From assembly GCF_030433715.1 (NCBI RefSeq), contig NZ_JAROCC010000009.1:62001-126000 (forward strand): a stretch of DNA of 64,000 nt, in the 5' to 3' direction. Both the position numbers and the translations under genes were made by a program. The notes beneath the pieces are model-generated. The model had not been told where the DNA came from. It ran no database searches and saw nothing but the letters and a program-made list of their open reading frames with translations. Within the stretch, counting starts at the first letter, position 1. Every line of letters starts with the position of its first letter. Shown here in pieces: positions 9,576 to 19,018 of the stretch. This DNA comes from Sporosarcina highlanderae (GTDB lineage Bacteria; Bacillota; Bacilli; Bacillales_A; Planococcaceae).

Positions 9576-12350
9576 ATGTCACACCATGACGAACAGCTTT
9601 CTTTCCTAAATGAACAATCTGCCGCAGACAACACACCCGTTGTCTGCCTAGGCATGACATTTGAAAACGACGAAGCCCGCAGAGATTATTTCAGAGAAGA
9701 ATTACGAAAAAAACTACCTGAGTTAAAAAATATAGAAGGATTTCCTATTGGAGAAGACGAAAATATCATTGCTTTATCAGATCCACCATATTACACGGCA
9801 TGTCCAAATCCTTGGATTAATGAATTAGTTGACTCTAATGAAAATCGTCAATTAAAAAAAGTTGGTCCTTATGCAAGTGATGTGAGTATTGGTAAAAGCG
9901 GGATGATTTACAATGCTCACAGCTATCATACAAAAGTACCTCACAAAGCAATCATGAAATATATTTTACACTATACTAATCCCGGGGACACTATCATAGA
10001 TGTATTTTCTGGAACTGGAATGACCGGCGTTGCTGGTTATATGTGTGGTAATGAAAAAGAGATAGCCTCAATGGGCTTCATTATAGATAAAGATGACACC
10101 ATTCATTCAGATGAAGGTTCTTACAAATTGGGGGAAAGGAAAGTTATCCTAAATGATTTATCTCCTACTGCAGCACTTATTTCGTCAAATTATAATAGTT
10201 CTATTGATAAAGAAAAGTTTACAATTGAAGCTGATCGCCTTATAAATGACATATCCTTACACGTAGACAAGTTATTTAAGACAAAGGATATTTTAAATGG
10301 AAAAGAAATTGAAGGTGAGGTTAATTATGCAGTTTGGAGTGATGATTTCATCTGCTCAGAATGTGGAATCTCGTTTAACTTTTTCGATATCGCTGTAGAC
10401 AAAGATATAAAAAAAGTTAAAGATGAATTTAATTGCCCTTCCTGTAACGCACTATTGACTAAACGTAAAATCCAGCCTTTATTGCTTAAAGAATATGATC
10501 CAATTCTAGATGACATAATAGAAAAAGTTTCCCAAAAGTTAGTACTGATTAATTACACATATAATGGAAAAAGGTATGATAAAGTACCTGATGAATATGA
10601 TTTGAATTTAATCAAAGAAATAGAAAATATTGACTGGCCATATGAAATCAAAACTGACAGAATGGTTGATGGAGATGAGTCCAGACGAAATGATAAAATT
10701 GGTCTAACTCATACTCATCACTTTTTCAGTAAAAGAAATTTATTAACTATTTCTTTAATCTTAGATAAAGTAAAGTCAAGCGAATTTAAATCATTATTTT
10801 TAGGGATCTTAAGAAGTAGCCTTTCATACTCAACAAAAATGGTAAAGGTTAATATCTCAAGACTCTTGACAGATGGCGGGCTATTTTCTTTCGGTTCTGT
10901 AACAGGAACATTATATGTACCCAGTGTTAACGGAGAACGTCCGATAACTGCTGCATTTAGAAGCAAATTAAAATCTGTTATGAAAACAATCCCGCAGTCG
11001 AATAATAGCATAATAACTAATCAGTCATCTATTGATTTGAGTAATATTAATTCTGAAAGTATCGATTATATTTTCATAGATCCTCCATTCGGTTCAAATT
11101 TAATGTATTCCGAGTTGAATTTTATCTGGGAATCTTTTATGGGAGTCTATACTGATAATAAAACAGAGGCAATTGTAAATAATACTCAAAAGAAAAGTCT
11201 GTTTGAATATGAAACTCTAATGAATGGTGCTTTAAATGAATTATATAGGTTATTAAAACCTGAGCGATGGATAACGATCGAGTTCAGTAACTCTCAAGCA
11301 AGTATTTGGAACTCTATTCAAAACGCTCTTCAAAAAGCTGGATTTATTATTGCTAACGTAGCTGCTTTAGATAAAAAACAAGGTAGTTTTAAAGCAGTAA
11401 CGTCTATGACAGCAGTCAAACAAGACTTAGTTATCTCAGCATATAAGCCTTCAAAAGAATACATTACTGCAATACGAGAACAAACCAATACTCCCGAATC
11501 GGCCTGGTCTTTTGTTACTCAGTACTTAGAACAACTAGTAATATTTTCAGGAATAAAAGGAGAGGCATCAGTTATTCCTGAACGTACACCACGTATTCTG
11601 TTTGACCGAATGGTAGCTTATCACGTTCAAAATAACTTGCCCGTACCCATTTCTTCAGCAGAGTTCCAATCAGGTGTGGCACAACGTTTCCCAATGCGTG
11701 ATGGCATGGCATTTTTAGAATCACAAGTAGCTGAATACGATAAGAAACGCATCCTTGTGAAAGAGTTTTCCCAAATGAACTTATTCGTATCAGATGAGAA
11801 CAGTGCGATTGAATGGATTCGTCAACAATTGATGAAAAAACCACAGACACGCCAAGATTTACACCCACAGTTTATGAAGGAAATTCAACATATTGCCAAA
11901 CATGAGCAATTACCTGAATTGGATTCTTTACTGCTCCAAAACTTCTTACGTTATGAAGGGGACGAAGTCGTTCCAGATCAAATTGGTAGCTACTTACGTC
12001 GAAATTATCATGATTTCCGTGGATTAGAAAATGACGACGAGAAGATGAAAGACAAAGCGCTGAATCGTTGGTATGTACCAGATCCAAATAAGCAAGCAGA
12101 CCTTGAAAAGCTACGCGAGAAATCGCTATTACGCGAATTCGAGAGCTATATAGAAGAACTGGGCACACATAAAAAGAAATTAAGACAATTCCGTACAGAA
12201 GCTATTCGGGCAGGCTTCAAAAAGGCGTGGAGTGATAAAGACTACGCGAAAATTGTTACAGTCGGTGATCGTTTACCTGAAAGTGTCATCCAGGAAGACG
12301 ATAAGCTATTAATGTATTACGACAATGCACAAATTCGTTTAGATATGTAA
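9576..12350 (+). CDS. pglXI: BREX type 3 adenine-specific DNA methyltransferase PglXI
   Basis: A 924-residue N6-adenine methyltransferase that marks host DNA in BREX. A DPPYYTACPNP catalytic-type motif is at residues 69-79, the SAM-binding FSGTGMTG at 144-151, a CxxC...CxxC zinc-finger-like segment near residues 260-298, and a second DPPFGSN near residue 502. The DPPY motif thus comes before the SAM motif, as in circularly permuted methyltransferases. The middle of the gene is much more AT-rich than its ends (see findings), which may reflect exchange of the target-recognition part. It sits between brxC and pglZ with 10-base and 9-base spacers. Confidence 0.85.
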   Translation: MSHHDEQLSFLNEQSAADNTPVVCLGMTFENDEARRDYFREELRKKLPELKNIEGFPIGEDENIIALSDPPYYTACPNPWINELVDSNENRQLKKVGPYASDVSIGKSGMIYNAHSYHTKVPHKAIMKYILHYTNPGDTIIDVFSGTGMTGVAGYMCGNEKEIASMGFIIDKDDTIHSDEGSYKLGERKVILNDLSPTAALISSNYNSSIDKEKFTIEADRLINDISLHVDKLFKTKDILNGKEIEGEVNYAVWSDDFICSECGISFNFFDIAVDKDIKKVKDEFNCPSCNALLTKRKIQPLLLKEYDPILDDIIEKVSQKLVLINYTYNGKRYDKVPDEYDLNLIKEIENIDWPYEIKTDRMVDGDESRRNDKIGLTHTHHFFSKRNLLTISLILDKVKSSEFKSLFLGILRSSLSYSTKMVKVNISRLLTDGGLFSFGSVTGTLYVPSVNGERPITAAFRSKLKSVMKTIPQSNNSIITNQSSIDLSNINSESIDYIFIDPPFGSNLMYSELNFIWESFMGVYTDNKTEAIVNNTQKKSLFEYETLMNGALNELYRLLKPERWITIEFSNSQASIWNSIQNALQKAGFIIANVAALDKKQGSFKAVTSMTAVKQDLVISAYKPSKEYITAIREQTNTPESAWSFVTQYLEQLVIFSGIKGEASVIPERTPRILFDRMVAYHVQNNLPVPISSAEFQSGVAQRFPMRDGMAFLESQVAEYDKKRILVKEFSQMNLFVSDENSAIEWIRQQLMKKPQTRQDLHPQFMKEIQHIAKHEQLPELDSLLLQNFLRYEGDEVVPDQIGSYLRRNYHDFRGLENDDEKMKDKALNRWYVPDPNKQADLEKLREKSLLREFESYIEELGTHKKKLRQFRTEAIRAGFKKAWSDKDYAKIVTVGDRLPESVIQEDDKLLMYYDNAQIRLDM

Positions 12351-12359
12351 GAAAAGAAG

Positions 12360-14264
12360 GTGATAGGGTTGAACTGGTCTAAAAAAATCGCATCTTACTT
12401 CACGGGAAACGGGTTTATATATGTTGTATCCGATGAATATAATCTGCTTGGTCAATCTACGATACAAGACATTTTATCCCGACAAAATTGCACACTTCAT
12501 TTTTATGAAGATCCCGTCATTTTCCGTGAATATTACGAAAGTGAATTTCGGCATCTGCATCGAACTGAACGTTCAAGCTTGCTTATCGTTATCTCAAATA
12601 GTCAGTTCACCCGAGTCCCTTACGATGTGTATGAACAAGCCGTTTGTGTAACGTTGTCCTTTAATAAGCTGTTTCCAAATTTAGAACCTTCCATTGTACG
12701 GCAGTGCCCTGGTTGGATGTATGAGCTAATTTATATAGCTCAGCATTCAATTGCACAAGGATTGAATAGTCTTGAAACCACAGACTTCTTACTAAATGAC
12801 GTCTGTGGTATTCATGCATCAAGAATTTACACTGAAACAGATTTAGTGAAATCCGGCTTATTCTATTACGAAAGATTCGATGAGGGACTTCCTCGTTTTT
12901 TGTTTGAGCGTTTAGAAAGATTACTCACGCTGCCAACAAAACAGCTTTCACCGGCTAGTATCACGATTTTTCAATCTAAGAAAGAATTTCATCATTTTTT
13001 AAATACAAAGTGGCAACAATATATCCATCATTTTGTTCACCAAGCGAATAAGCAAGTCGCGGAAAGTTACGAGTCTTATACTTTTAATTTATTCCATGAT
13101 CCTTATGTACAACGATATATTGACACAGCTGTTGAACCAGTTGAAGTACCAAACGATATTCGATTTGAACAGTGGATGCTACCGGGATTACTTATTCAAG
13201 AAGAGAAGATTTCTATTGAACATTCTCCATTCAAAGAGGAGTATACAAGCTTTGAACGGAATGATTGGTTGTGTTTCGCTAATGAACTTGGGTTACTTCA
13301 ACAGCAACACTTAAAAGAAGGGAAGTACCACGAGAGTTTTCAAACCAACGTCGCAAAAGCAAATGAGGCATTTAAACGGTGGATGTTCGAAAATTTCCAG
13401 CAGCTTCGTTCGTTACCTGTCGTGCCCAAACCAAAAATGGTACATCAAATTCCCCATTATTTAGCACGACAAGCCGATCAAAAGATTGCGTTAGTCGTGT
13501 TGGATGGTATGAGCTTTACGCAATGGCATTTAATTAAAGATTATCTTCACTCACCAGCCTGGCATTTTGAAGAAGATGCGGTGTTTGCCTGGGTACCCAG
13601 TGTGACCTCTGTTTCTAGACAAGCCTTATTTTCTGGACACGAACCTCGGTTCTTTGCAAATACCATAACGAGTACGCATAAAGAAAAAGCTTTATGGACA
13701 GCATTTTGGGAGGAACAAGGATTTTCAAAACAAAATATTGCGTTTGAGAAATCGTTAGGCTTAAGCGCCTATAACCAACAACAACTAGCCTATCAATTTT
13801 CGCCTGCTATCCGTATATACGGTGCTGTCATTGATGTGATTGACCAATTCATGCATGGCGCTGCACAAGGTATTCAAACCGTTCAGTCAGAATTGAATAC
13901 TTGGCTTCACTCACAGTATTTAACCTCTTTTATAGGGGATTTAATGACTGCTGGGTTTCAAGTATACCTCACTGCAGACCATGGAAACGTTGAATGTATC
14001 GGTAGGGGACGCATTAGCCAAGGCGTTACTGTTGAATCTAAAGGTGAACGAGCTCGCATATACAGTTCACTCAATATAAGAAACCATACAGCGAATGAGC
14101 AGCAAGATACGATGATTTGGGACGATACCAGTTTACCGAATGATTACCATGTTTTATTAGCAGAAAACAACGGGGCATTCGTTCCTAATCATCAAAAAAT
14201 CGTTACGCATGGTGGCATTCATATTGAAGAAGTGATTGTACCATTCATCAAAGTTAGTAGATAG
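12360..14264 (+). CDS. pglZ: BREX type 3 phosphatase-like protein PglZ
   Basis: A protein of 634 residues (GTG start) or 631 (TTG at 12369, better spaced from GAAGGTGA). The C-terminal half carries the alkaline-phosphatase-superfamily core typical of PglZ: VVLDGMS with the metal-ligand aspartate near residue 382, the SVTSVSRQALFSG segment, ADHGN near residues 539-543 and a final HGGIHIEEVIVPF. PglZ is a core BREX protein in all types, and phosphodiesterase activity has been reported for homologues. It lies 9 bases after pglXI and 16 bases before brxA. Confidence 0.85.
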   Translation: MIGLNWSKKIASYFTGNGFIYVVSDEYNLLGQSTIQDILSRQNCTLHFYEDPVIFREYYESEFRHLHRTERSSLLIVISNSQFTRVPYDVYEQAVCVTLSFNKLFPNLEPSIVRQCPGWMYELIYIAQHSIAQGLNSLETTDFLLNDVCGIHASRIYTETDLVKSGLFYYERFDEGLPRFLFERLERLLTLPTKQLSPASITIFQSKKEFHHFLNTKWQQYIHHFVHQANKQVAESYESYTFNLFHDPYVQRYIDTAVEPVEVPNDIRFEQWMLPGLLIQEEKISIEHSPFKEEYTSFERNDWLCFANELGLLQQQHLKEGKYHESFQTNVAKANEAFKRWMFENFQQLRSLPVVPKPKMVHQIPHYLARQADQKIALVVLDGMSFTQWHLIKDYLHSPAWHFEEDAVFAWVPSVTSVSRQALFSGHEPRFFANTITSTHKEKALWTAFWEEQGFSKQNIAFEKSLGLSAYNQQQLAYQFSPAIRIYGAVIDVIDQFMHGAAQGIQTVQSELNTWLHSQYLTSFIGDLMTAGFQVYLTADHGNVECIGRGRISQGVTVESKGERARIYSSLNIRNHTANEQQDTMIWDDTSLPNDYHVLLAENNGAFVPNHQKIVTHGGIHIEEVIVPFIKVSR

Positions 14265-14280
14265 GAAGTAGGTAGATGTT

Positions 14281-15012
14281 ATGAAAGCAGTAGGTTTTGA
14301 TCAAAAAATACAACTCGCATATTTAGATACTACAGCGAATCTCCTACGACATTATTCAGATAGAAAAGACATGTACGCACAGTTGGATGCAGAATTACTT
14401 AGCTCTATAAAAGGCGAAAAATCTAGAAAAAACGCCATTACCATGTTAATGAAAACCTGGAGTTTAGTAGAGCCTTCTATTCAAGAAATTCGTGAAAGTT
14501 TGGTTGCAGAATACCCTTATTTCAATACAACAGAAAAGAAATTTGTTCATTATTGTCTAGTTAGCATTGCGTATCCCTATTTTAGAGAGCAAATGCTCTA
14601 TGTAGGAAAGAATTTAAAGATGGCTGATGAAGTGTATAGCCGAACTGTCCTTTCTGAGATGAAAAACCTTTATGGAGATCGTCGGCGTGTAGAAGTAGCA
14701 ACGGGTGCAGTTTTTTCATCTGTAAAAGAATGGGGAATTTTAAAGATGATTAAATCGGGTGTCTATGAAAAAAACTTGTTTGAACTATCATTAACTCATC
14801 CATTACTGCAATCTTTGCTATTGGCAGTACTCATGATCCACTATGATACGAACAGCATTTCACTGGAAGTAGTAAATAATAGTGCAATCTTCTTCCCGTT
14901 CGATTACCATGTACGTATAGGGGATATGGACCAGGAACGTTTTACAATCATCAAAACCATTCGCGATACAATAATAGAAAGAAACCCTACAGTCCCTTGC
15001 TCTTTTGAGTGA
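14281..15012 (+). CDS. brxA: BREX protein BrxA (DUF1819-like)
   Basis: A 243-residue protein of the length and gene position expected for BrxA, a small helical DNA-binding component of BREX. No catalytic motif is visible. The call rests on the conserved SDRKDMYAQLDAELL-type N-terminal region and on context between pglZ and brxHII. Its last codons overlap an intrinsic-terminator-like hairpin, so output of brxA and of the downstream helicase may be set differently. Confidence 0.75.
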   Translation: MKAVGFDQKIQLAYLDTTANLLRHYSDRKDMYAQLDAELLSSIKGEKSRKNAITMLMKTWSLVEPSIQEIRESLVAEYPYFNTTEKKFVHYCLVSIAYPYFREQMLYVGKNLKMADEVYSRTVLSEMKNLYGDRRRVEVATGAVFSSVKEWGILKMIKSGVYEKNLFELSLTHPLLQSLLLAVLMIHYDTNSISLEVVNNSAIFFPFDYHVRIGDMDQERFTIIKTIRDTIIERNPTVPCSFE

Positions 15013-15023
15013 GGGACTTTTTT
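14991..15023 (+). terminator. Intrinsic terminator/attenuator inside the BREX operon
   Basis: AGTCCCT and AGGGACT form a perfect seven-pair stem across the last codons of brxA, immediately followed by six Ts and then the brxHII Shine-Dalgarno GGAGG. It should terminate a fraction of transcripts before brxHII. Confidence 0.7.
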
Positions 15024-15034
15024 GGAGGTAGCCT

Positions 15035-18000
15035 ATGAACATTGGAGATATTATCAATGGTCCTTTTTTCCCGGAGACCATTGAAATAAAAAAACTAGAA
15101 GCATTTGGGGAAGAATATCATTTGCTCGAAGGTATCGGACGTCAATCCAATCAATATTACGAGCAATTATTGACGCCACATGATATCGAAAAATTAACAA
15201 TCGTTAGCACGTCTAGTGAACTAAGTATAGAGTTGCCAGGAGAATCCATCCAACAAAGATTATTATATTTAATACTAGAGTTAGAAGATCGGTTCTCTAG
15301 AACGCGCGCACTTGGAAATCAAGAAGTTATTCCATTGCCCCATCAAATTGAGGCTGTTTACAATCGTATGTTGACCTCTTCGAACATTCGATACTTATTA
15401 GCGGATGATCCCGGCGCCGGAAAAACGATTATGTCCGGCATGCTGATAAAAGAATTAAAGGCCCGTGAAAGTGTCCAACGTATTTTAATACTTGTGCCAC
15501 CACTAGTGCTTCGTCAATGGCAAGAAGAGATGGACGAAAAGTTTCAAGAGTCTTTTAAAATCATCAACAGAGCCGTTTTAAACGAATATGGCAACCTGAA
15601 TCCTTTTATTGAAAATGACCATTGTCTAGCTTCGATTTATTGGTCTACGCGCGACGAAATTAAAGAATTGATTTTAGAAGCTCAATTCGATTTAGTCATT
15701 GTAGATGAAGCACATAAGATGGCTGCATATTCATACGGGAAAATTAAGAAAAAAACATCCAAAACAAAACTTTATCAACTTGGAGAAAAACTATTAGCCA
15801 AAACAGAACATTGTTTATTATTAACAGCAACACCTCATAAGGGGGATGCCGAAAACTTTCGTTTACTAATGAAGCTGTTAGAGCCGGACTTATTTCAGCA
15901 TATCCCAGCAGGCGAGACGCTTCAAGATAAGACCAATCCTTTTATTATTCGTCGATTAAAAGAGTCCATGGTCAATTTTGATGGCACACCTATTTTTCCG
16001 AAACGAACGACCAAAACGATTCAATATAATTTAACAGAACCGGAGCTAGAATTATATAACGCGGTAACAGAGTATGTACAAACTCATTTTAATCGAGCAT
16101 TAAATGCTGGCCACAATAGTACTGCCTTTGCAATGATGCTCTTACAACGTCGATTGAGTTCATCAATTGAAGCGATACATAGGTCGCTCGGGCGTCGCTA
16201 TAAAAAAATGTTAGCGATTTTAGAGAATACTGAACTAGAGCGAAAAAAGTACGCCCAAAAACTCGAAAAGCTCTATGAGAACAACTTAGAAGAAGATGTA
16301 GTGGAGTCACCCGATTTGCTTGAGAAAAAGTTAGAACTTGCTATAGATACAATTGATGTTGATTTGCTGAAAGAGGAAATTTCAGAGCTTAAAAAGTTAT
16401 TAATCATGACAACCTCTTTGAAAAAACATGAGTTAGAGAAAAAGTACTTAGAATTAGAGACAATGCTATTTGGCGTAGATGGCTTAATCTTTACAGGAGA
16501 GAAAATATTAATTTTCACAGAATCTGTAGATACATTGAAGTATTTAGAAGCGAAGTTAAGCAATAGAGTCGATCAAATCGCAAAAATCATGGGTAGCTTC
16601 TCCATGGATGAACGACGTAAACAAGTCGAGTTATTTCGTCATCATGCCCAAATTATGTTGGCGACGGATGCTGGGGGCGAGTCCATTAACCTTCAATTCT
16701 GTAATCAAATGATCAACTATGATATCCCTTGGAATCCTAACCGTTTGGAGCAACGCATGGGGCGTATTCATCGGATTGGGCAGAAAAACGAGGTGTTTAT
16801 TTTTAATCTAGTAGCTGCGAATACACGGGAAGGTTATGTCTTGTCCCGTCTATTAACAAAGCTAGATTCGATGAAAGAAGATTTAGGTAGTGATCTAGTC
16901 TATAACATTATGGGGGATTTATTAGATGGCGACATTAATTTAGCCGATTTAATGAAGGAAGCGATTTTAACGCGCGAGAACTTGGATGACGTCATAAAAA
17001 AAATGGACAAAGGGCTTAGCGATGAACATAAAGAATTGATTCAAACGATGAAGAAAATGCAGTTTGACTCCGATGCGATAGATGTTTCTGCAATGAAGCA
17101 ATCGCAATTCGATATTGAAATCAATAAAATACCTAATCGAATGTATGTGGAATTGATGGACCATGCTTTTACCAGTTCGAATGTAAAAATATTCGATAGT
17201 CATGAAAATCATGTGAAGCGTATAGAACGATTCCCTAAACTTATTCGCGACCAATTTGCCAAAGAAACAAGCTTTACAGATTCTTATCGGTACACAGGCT
17301 ATATTGAGCATAGTAGTGATGAAATACCTTATATAACAAAATTGCATCCTCTATACACACTCGCTAAGAAGCTTTTGTTGAAGGCTAGTGATCAGTTCGC
17401 CTTCAAGCGTTATTTATTGCCTTACAACGTACCTGAGCATTTAGAAGTGGATGCTTATCGTCTTGTATATAAAGATGGCACAGGAAAAGAATTAAAAAAC
17501 CAGCTATTTTTTGTGGCAAAACGCATGGATGGCTCAGTCATTCAATTAACACCCTACTGGTTATCGTTGGACAAGTTCGCAACCGCTGTTACAGAACTTC
17601 CTTTTAACGAGCAACCCATTTTGCAACGGAAAGTATTGCAATTAGCAATTGAAGAAAGAAGCGCCATTGAGAAAAAACGTACAACACAATTAAATAAAAT
17701 GTATGATTACTTAATTGAATCATTCCAACAGCAATATAATGATGCACTTGATCGCCTGATGCATTACCAGACCGACAATCACGACAATAAAAATTCTGCA
17801 CTAATCAATCAAATGAACGCACAATTAATTGATATCGAGGAGCAAAAAATAAAAAGACTTGGAGTCATTGATAAGCAACGTACTATTACACTACAACCTC
17901 CAAAGAAAAATGCACAATTTGAATTGATTCCCAACGGTCTTTCGTATCGTTTGATTGCAACTGACTATCACGATTTGATAGAAACTCACGAACGAAATAA

Positions 18001-18220
18001 CGGTCGAAAGTTATTGAAAGCATATGGCAATTTGGGATTGGTTGACTTTTATAGCGAACGATTTAATGGAGAAGAACGATTCATTATTTTAACGGATAAG
18101 CCTGATTTCATTATTAGTGACGAGCATCTTGAGGATTTGCATAGTTTATTAGATAAGGCATATGTGTATGTACTTCAGGATGATCAGATTGAGGAAATGA
18201 AATTGCAAAACTCTATTTAA
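15035..18220 (+). CDS. brxHII: BREX type 3 helicase BrxHII (SNF2/DEAH superfamily II)
   Basis: A 1061-residue SNF2-like helicase. DDPGAGKT (Walker A, near residue 125), DEAHK (near 223), LTATPHKGD (near 263), the C-terminal helicase segment with DAGGESINLQFCNQ and finally EQRMGRIHRIGQ (near 570) are all present. A long helical C-terminal half follows. BrxHII is the helicase of type 3 and type 5 BREX. GGAGG is 6 bases before the ATG. It is the last recognised BREX gene; a small membrane-protein gene follows after 54 bases. Confidence 0.85.
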   Translation: MNIGDIINGPFFPETIEIKKLEAFGEEYHLLEGIGRQSNQYYEQLLTPHDIEKLTIVSTSSELSIELPGESIQQRLLYLILELEDRFSRTRALGNQEVIPLPHQIEAVYNRMLTSSNIRYLLADDPGAGKTIMSGMLIKELKARESVQRILILVPPLVLRQWQEEMDEKFQESFKIINRAVLNEYGNLNPFIENDHCLASIYWSTRDEIKELILEAQFDLVIVDEAHKMAAYSYGKIKKKTSKTKLYQLGEKLLAKTEHCLLLTATPHKGDAENFRLLMKLLEPDLFQHIPAGETLQDKTNPFIIRRLKESMVNFDGTPIFPKRTTKTIQYNLTEPELELYNAVTEYVQTHFNRALNAGHNSTAFAMMLLQRRLSSSIEAIHRSLGRRYKKMLAILENTELERKKYAQKLEKLYENNLEEDVVESPDLLEKKLELAIDTIDVDLLKEEISELKKLLIMTTSLKKHELEKKYLELETMLFGVDGLIFTGEKILIFTESVDTLKYLEAKLSNRVDQIAKIMGSFSMDERRKQVELFRHHAQIMLATDAGGESINLQFCNQMINYDIPWNPNRLEQRMGRIHRIGQKNEVFIFNLVAANTREGYVLSRLLTKLDSMKEDLGSDLVYNIMGDLLDGDINLADLMKEAILTRENLDDVIKKMDKGLSDEHKELIQTMKKMQFDSDAIDVSAMKQSQFDIEINKIPNRMYVELMDHAFTSSNVKIFDSHENHVKRIERFPKLIRDQFAKETSFTDSYRYTGYIEHSSDEIPYITKLHPLYTLAKKLLLKASDQFAFKRYLLPYNVPEHLEVDAYRLVYKDGTGKELKNQLFFVAKRMDGSVIQLTPYWLSLDKFATAVTELPFNEQPILQRKVLQLAIEERSAIEKKRTTQLNKMYDYLIESFQQQYNDALDRLMHYQTDNHDNKNSALINQMNAQLIDIEEQKIKRLGVIDKQRTITLQPPKKNAQFELIPNGLSYRLIATDYHDLIETHERNNGRKLLKAYGNLGLVDFYSERFNGEERFIILTDKPDFIISDEHLEDLHSLLDKAYVYVLQDDQIEEMKLQNSI

Positions 18221-18274
18221 CTACTTAAATATACATTGTTGGAGACGTTTCACAATGAAAAGAGGTAATGCATC

Positions 18275-18853
18275 TTGATTAATGTAGAATTAGTAAATAG
18301 TTGCGAAGGTTTTTGGCGATGTATTACTCCAGATGGGATTTTAAATGCTTCAGTCGTATTACTTACAATTGTTGGAGCAGTTTTAGTTTCATATGTTACA
18401 ACTAGAACGCAAATAAAAAGCCAAACAGAAGCCACAAAAGAAGAGGGTAAAAAAGTTTTTAAAGTTGTTCAAGACTCATTTATAAAAGCAACTGGTACAA
18501 TAGGCTTGTTTTTAAACAGTCAAGCTAAGAGTCATAGAGATCTTGTTATATTTATTAAAGAATTGGAATATCACACTGAAGTTATAAAGGATTCAGATAT
18601 AATCAATGTTTCTCCATCTGCAATTTATAATGACCTAAAGTCTTTTAACGACAAAGCAAGATTTTCTCAACTAATTTTAGAGAATATACTTCTGATGCTT
18701 GAAAATGGTTATCATATTAAAATTGAAGAATATTTACTAGATGATAGTCAGAAAATCAATCATCAGAAAGTGAAAGAACTATCAGAGATAGCTACGGAAA
18801 AAGTGAAAGAAATGAAGTGCTTGTATGAAAAAATTGAGAAATATTATAAATAA
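18275..18853 (+). CDS. Membrane-anchored coiled-coil protein, unknown function
   Basis: 192 residues from a TTG preceded by AGAGGT. One transmembrane helix is clear near residues 25-45 (LNASVVLLTIVGAVLVSYV); the rest is a charged helical cytoplasmic domain. No family is recognised. It lies 54 bases after brxHII on the same strand with no terminator between, and ends at a terminator, so it probably belongs to the BREX transcript. It is not a known BREX component; a membrane-linked accessory role is speculation. Confidence 0.65.
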   Translation: MINVELVNSCEGFWRCITPDGILNASVVLLTIVGAVLVSYVTTRTQIKSQTEATKEEGKKVFKVVQDSFIKATGTIGLFLNSQAKSHRDLVIFIKELEYHTEVIKDSDIINVSPSAIYNDLKSFNDKARFSQLILENILLMLENGYHIKIEEYLLDDSQKINHQKVKELSEIATEKVKEMKCLYEKIEKYYK

Positions 18854-18860
18854 GTCATTA

Positions 18861-18898
18861 AGTCGGATTTCAACATTTGTTGAAGTCTGGCTTTTTTA
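18861..18898 (+). terminator. Intrinsic terminator, first of three related copies
   Basis: GTCGGATTTCAAC pairs with GTTGAAGTCTGGC, followed by TTTTTT. Closely related hairpins lie at 22392 and 23426, each followed by similar AT-rich promoter-like DNA. Confidence 0.7.
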
Positions 18899-19018
18899 TA
18901 TAGTCTGTAGGAAAATAATAGTGCATTAACATTGGTTTCCAATGTGGTAAAATTAATGTAAGTAGTACTATATATTCAAATAACGGCATTTAGAATTTAA
19001 TTGAGAGGATGATAGTTT

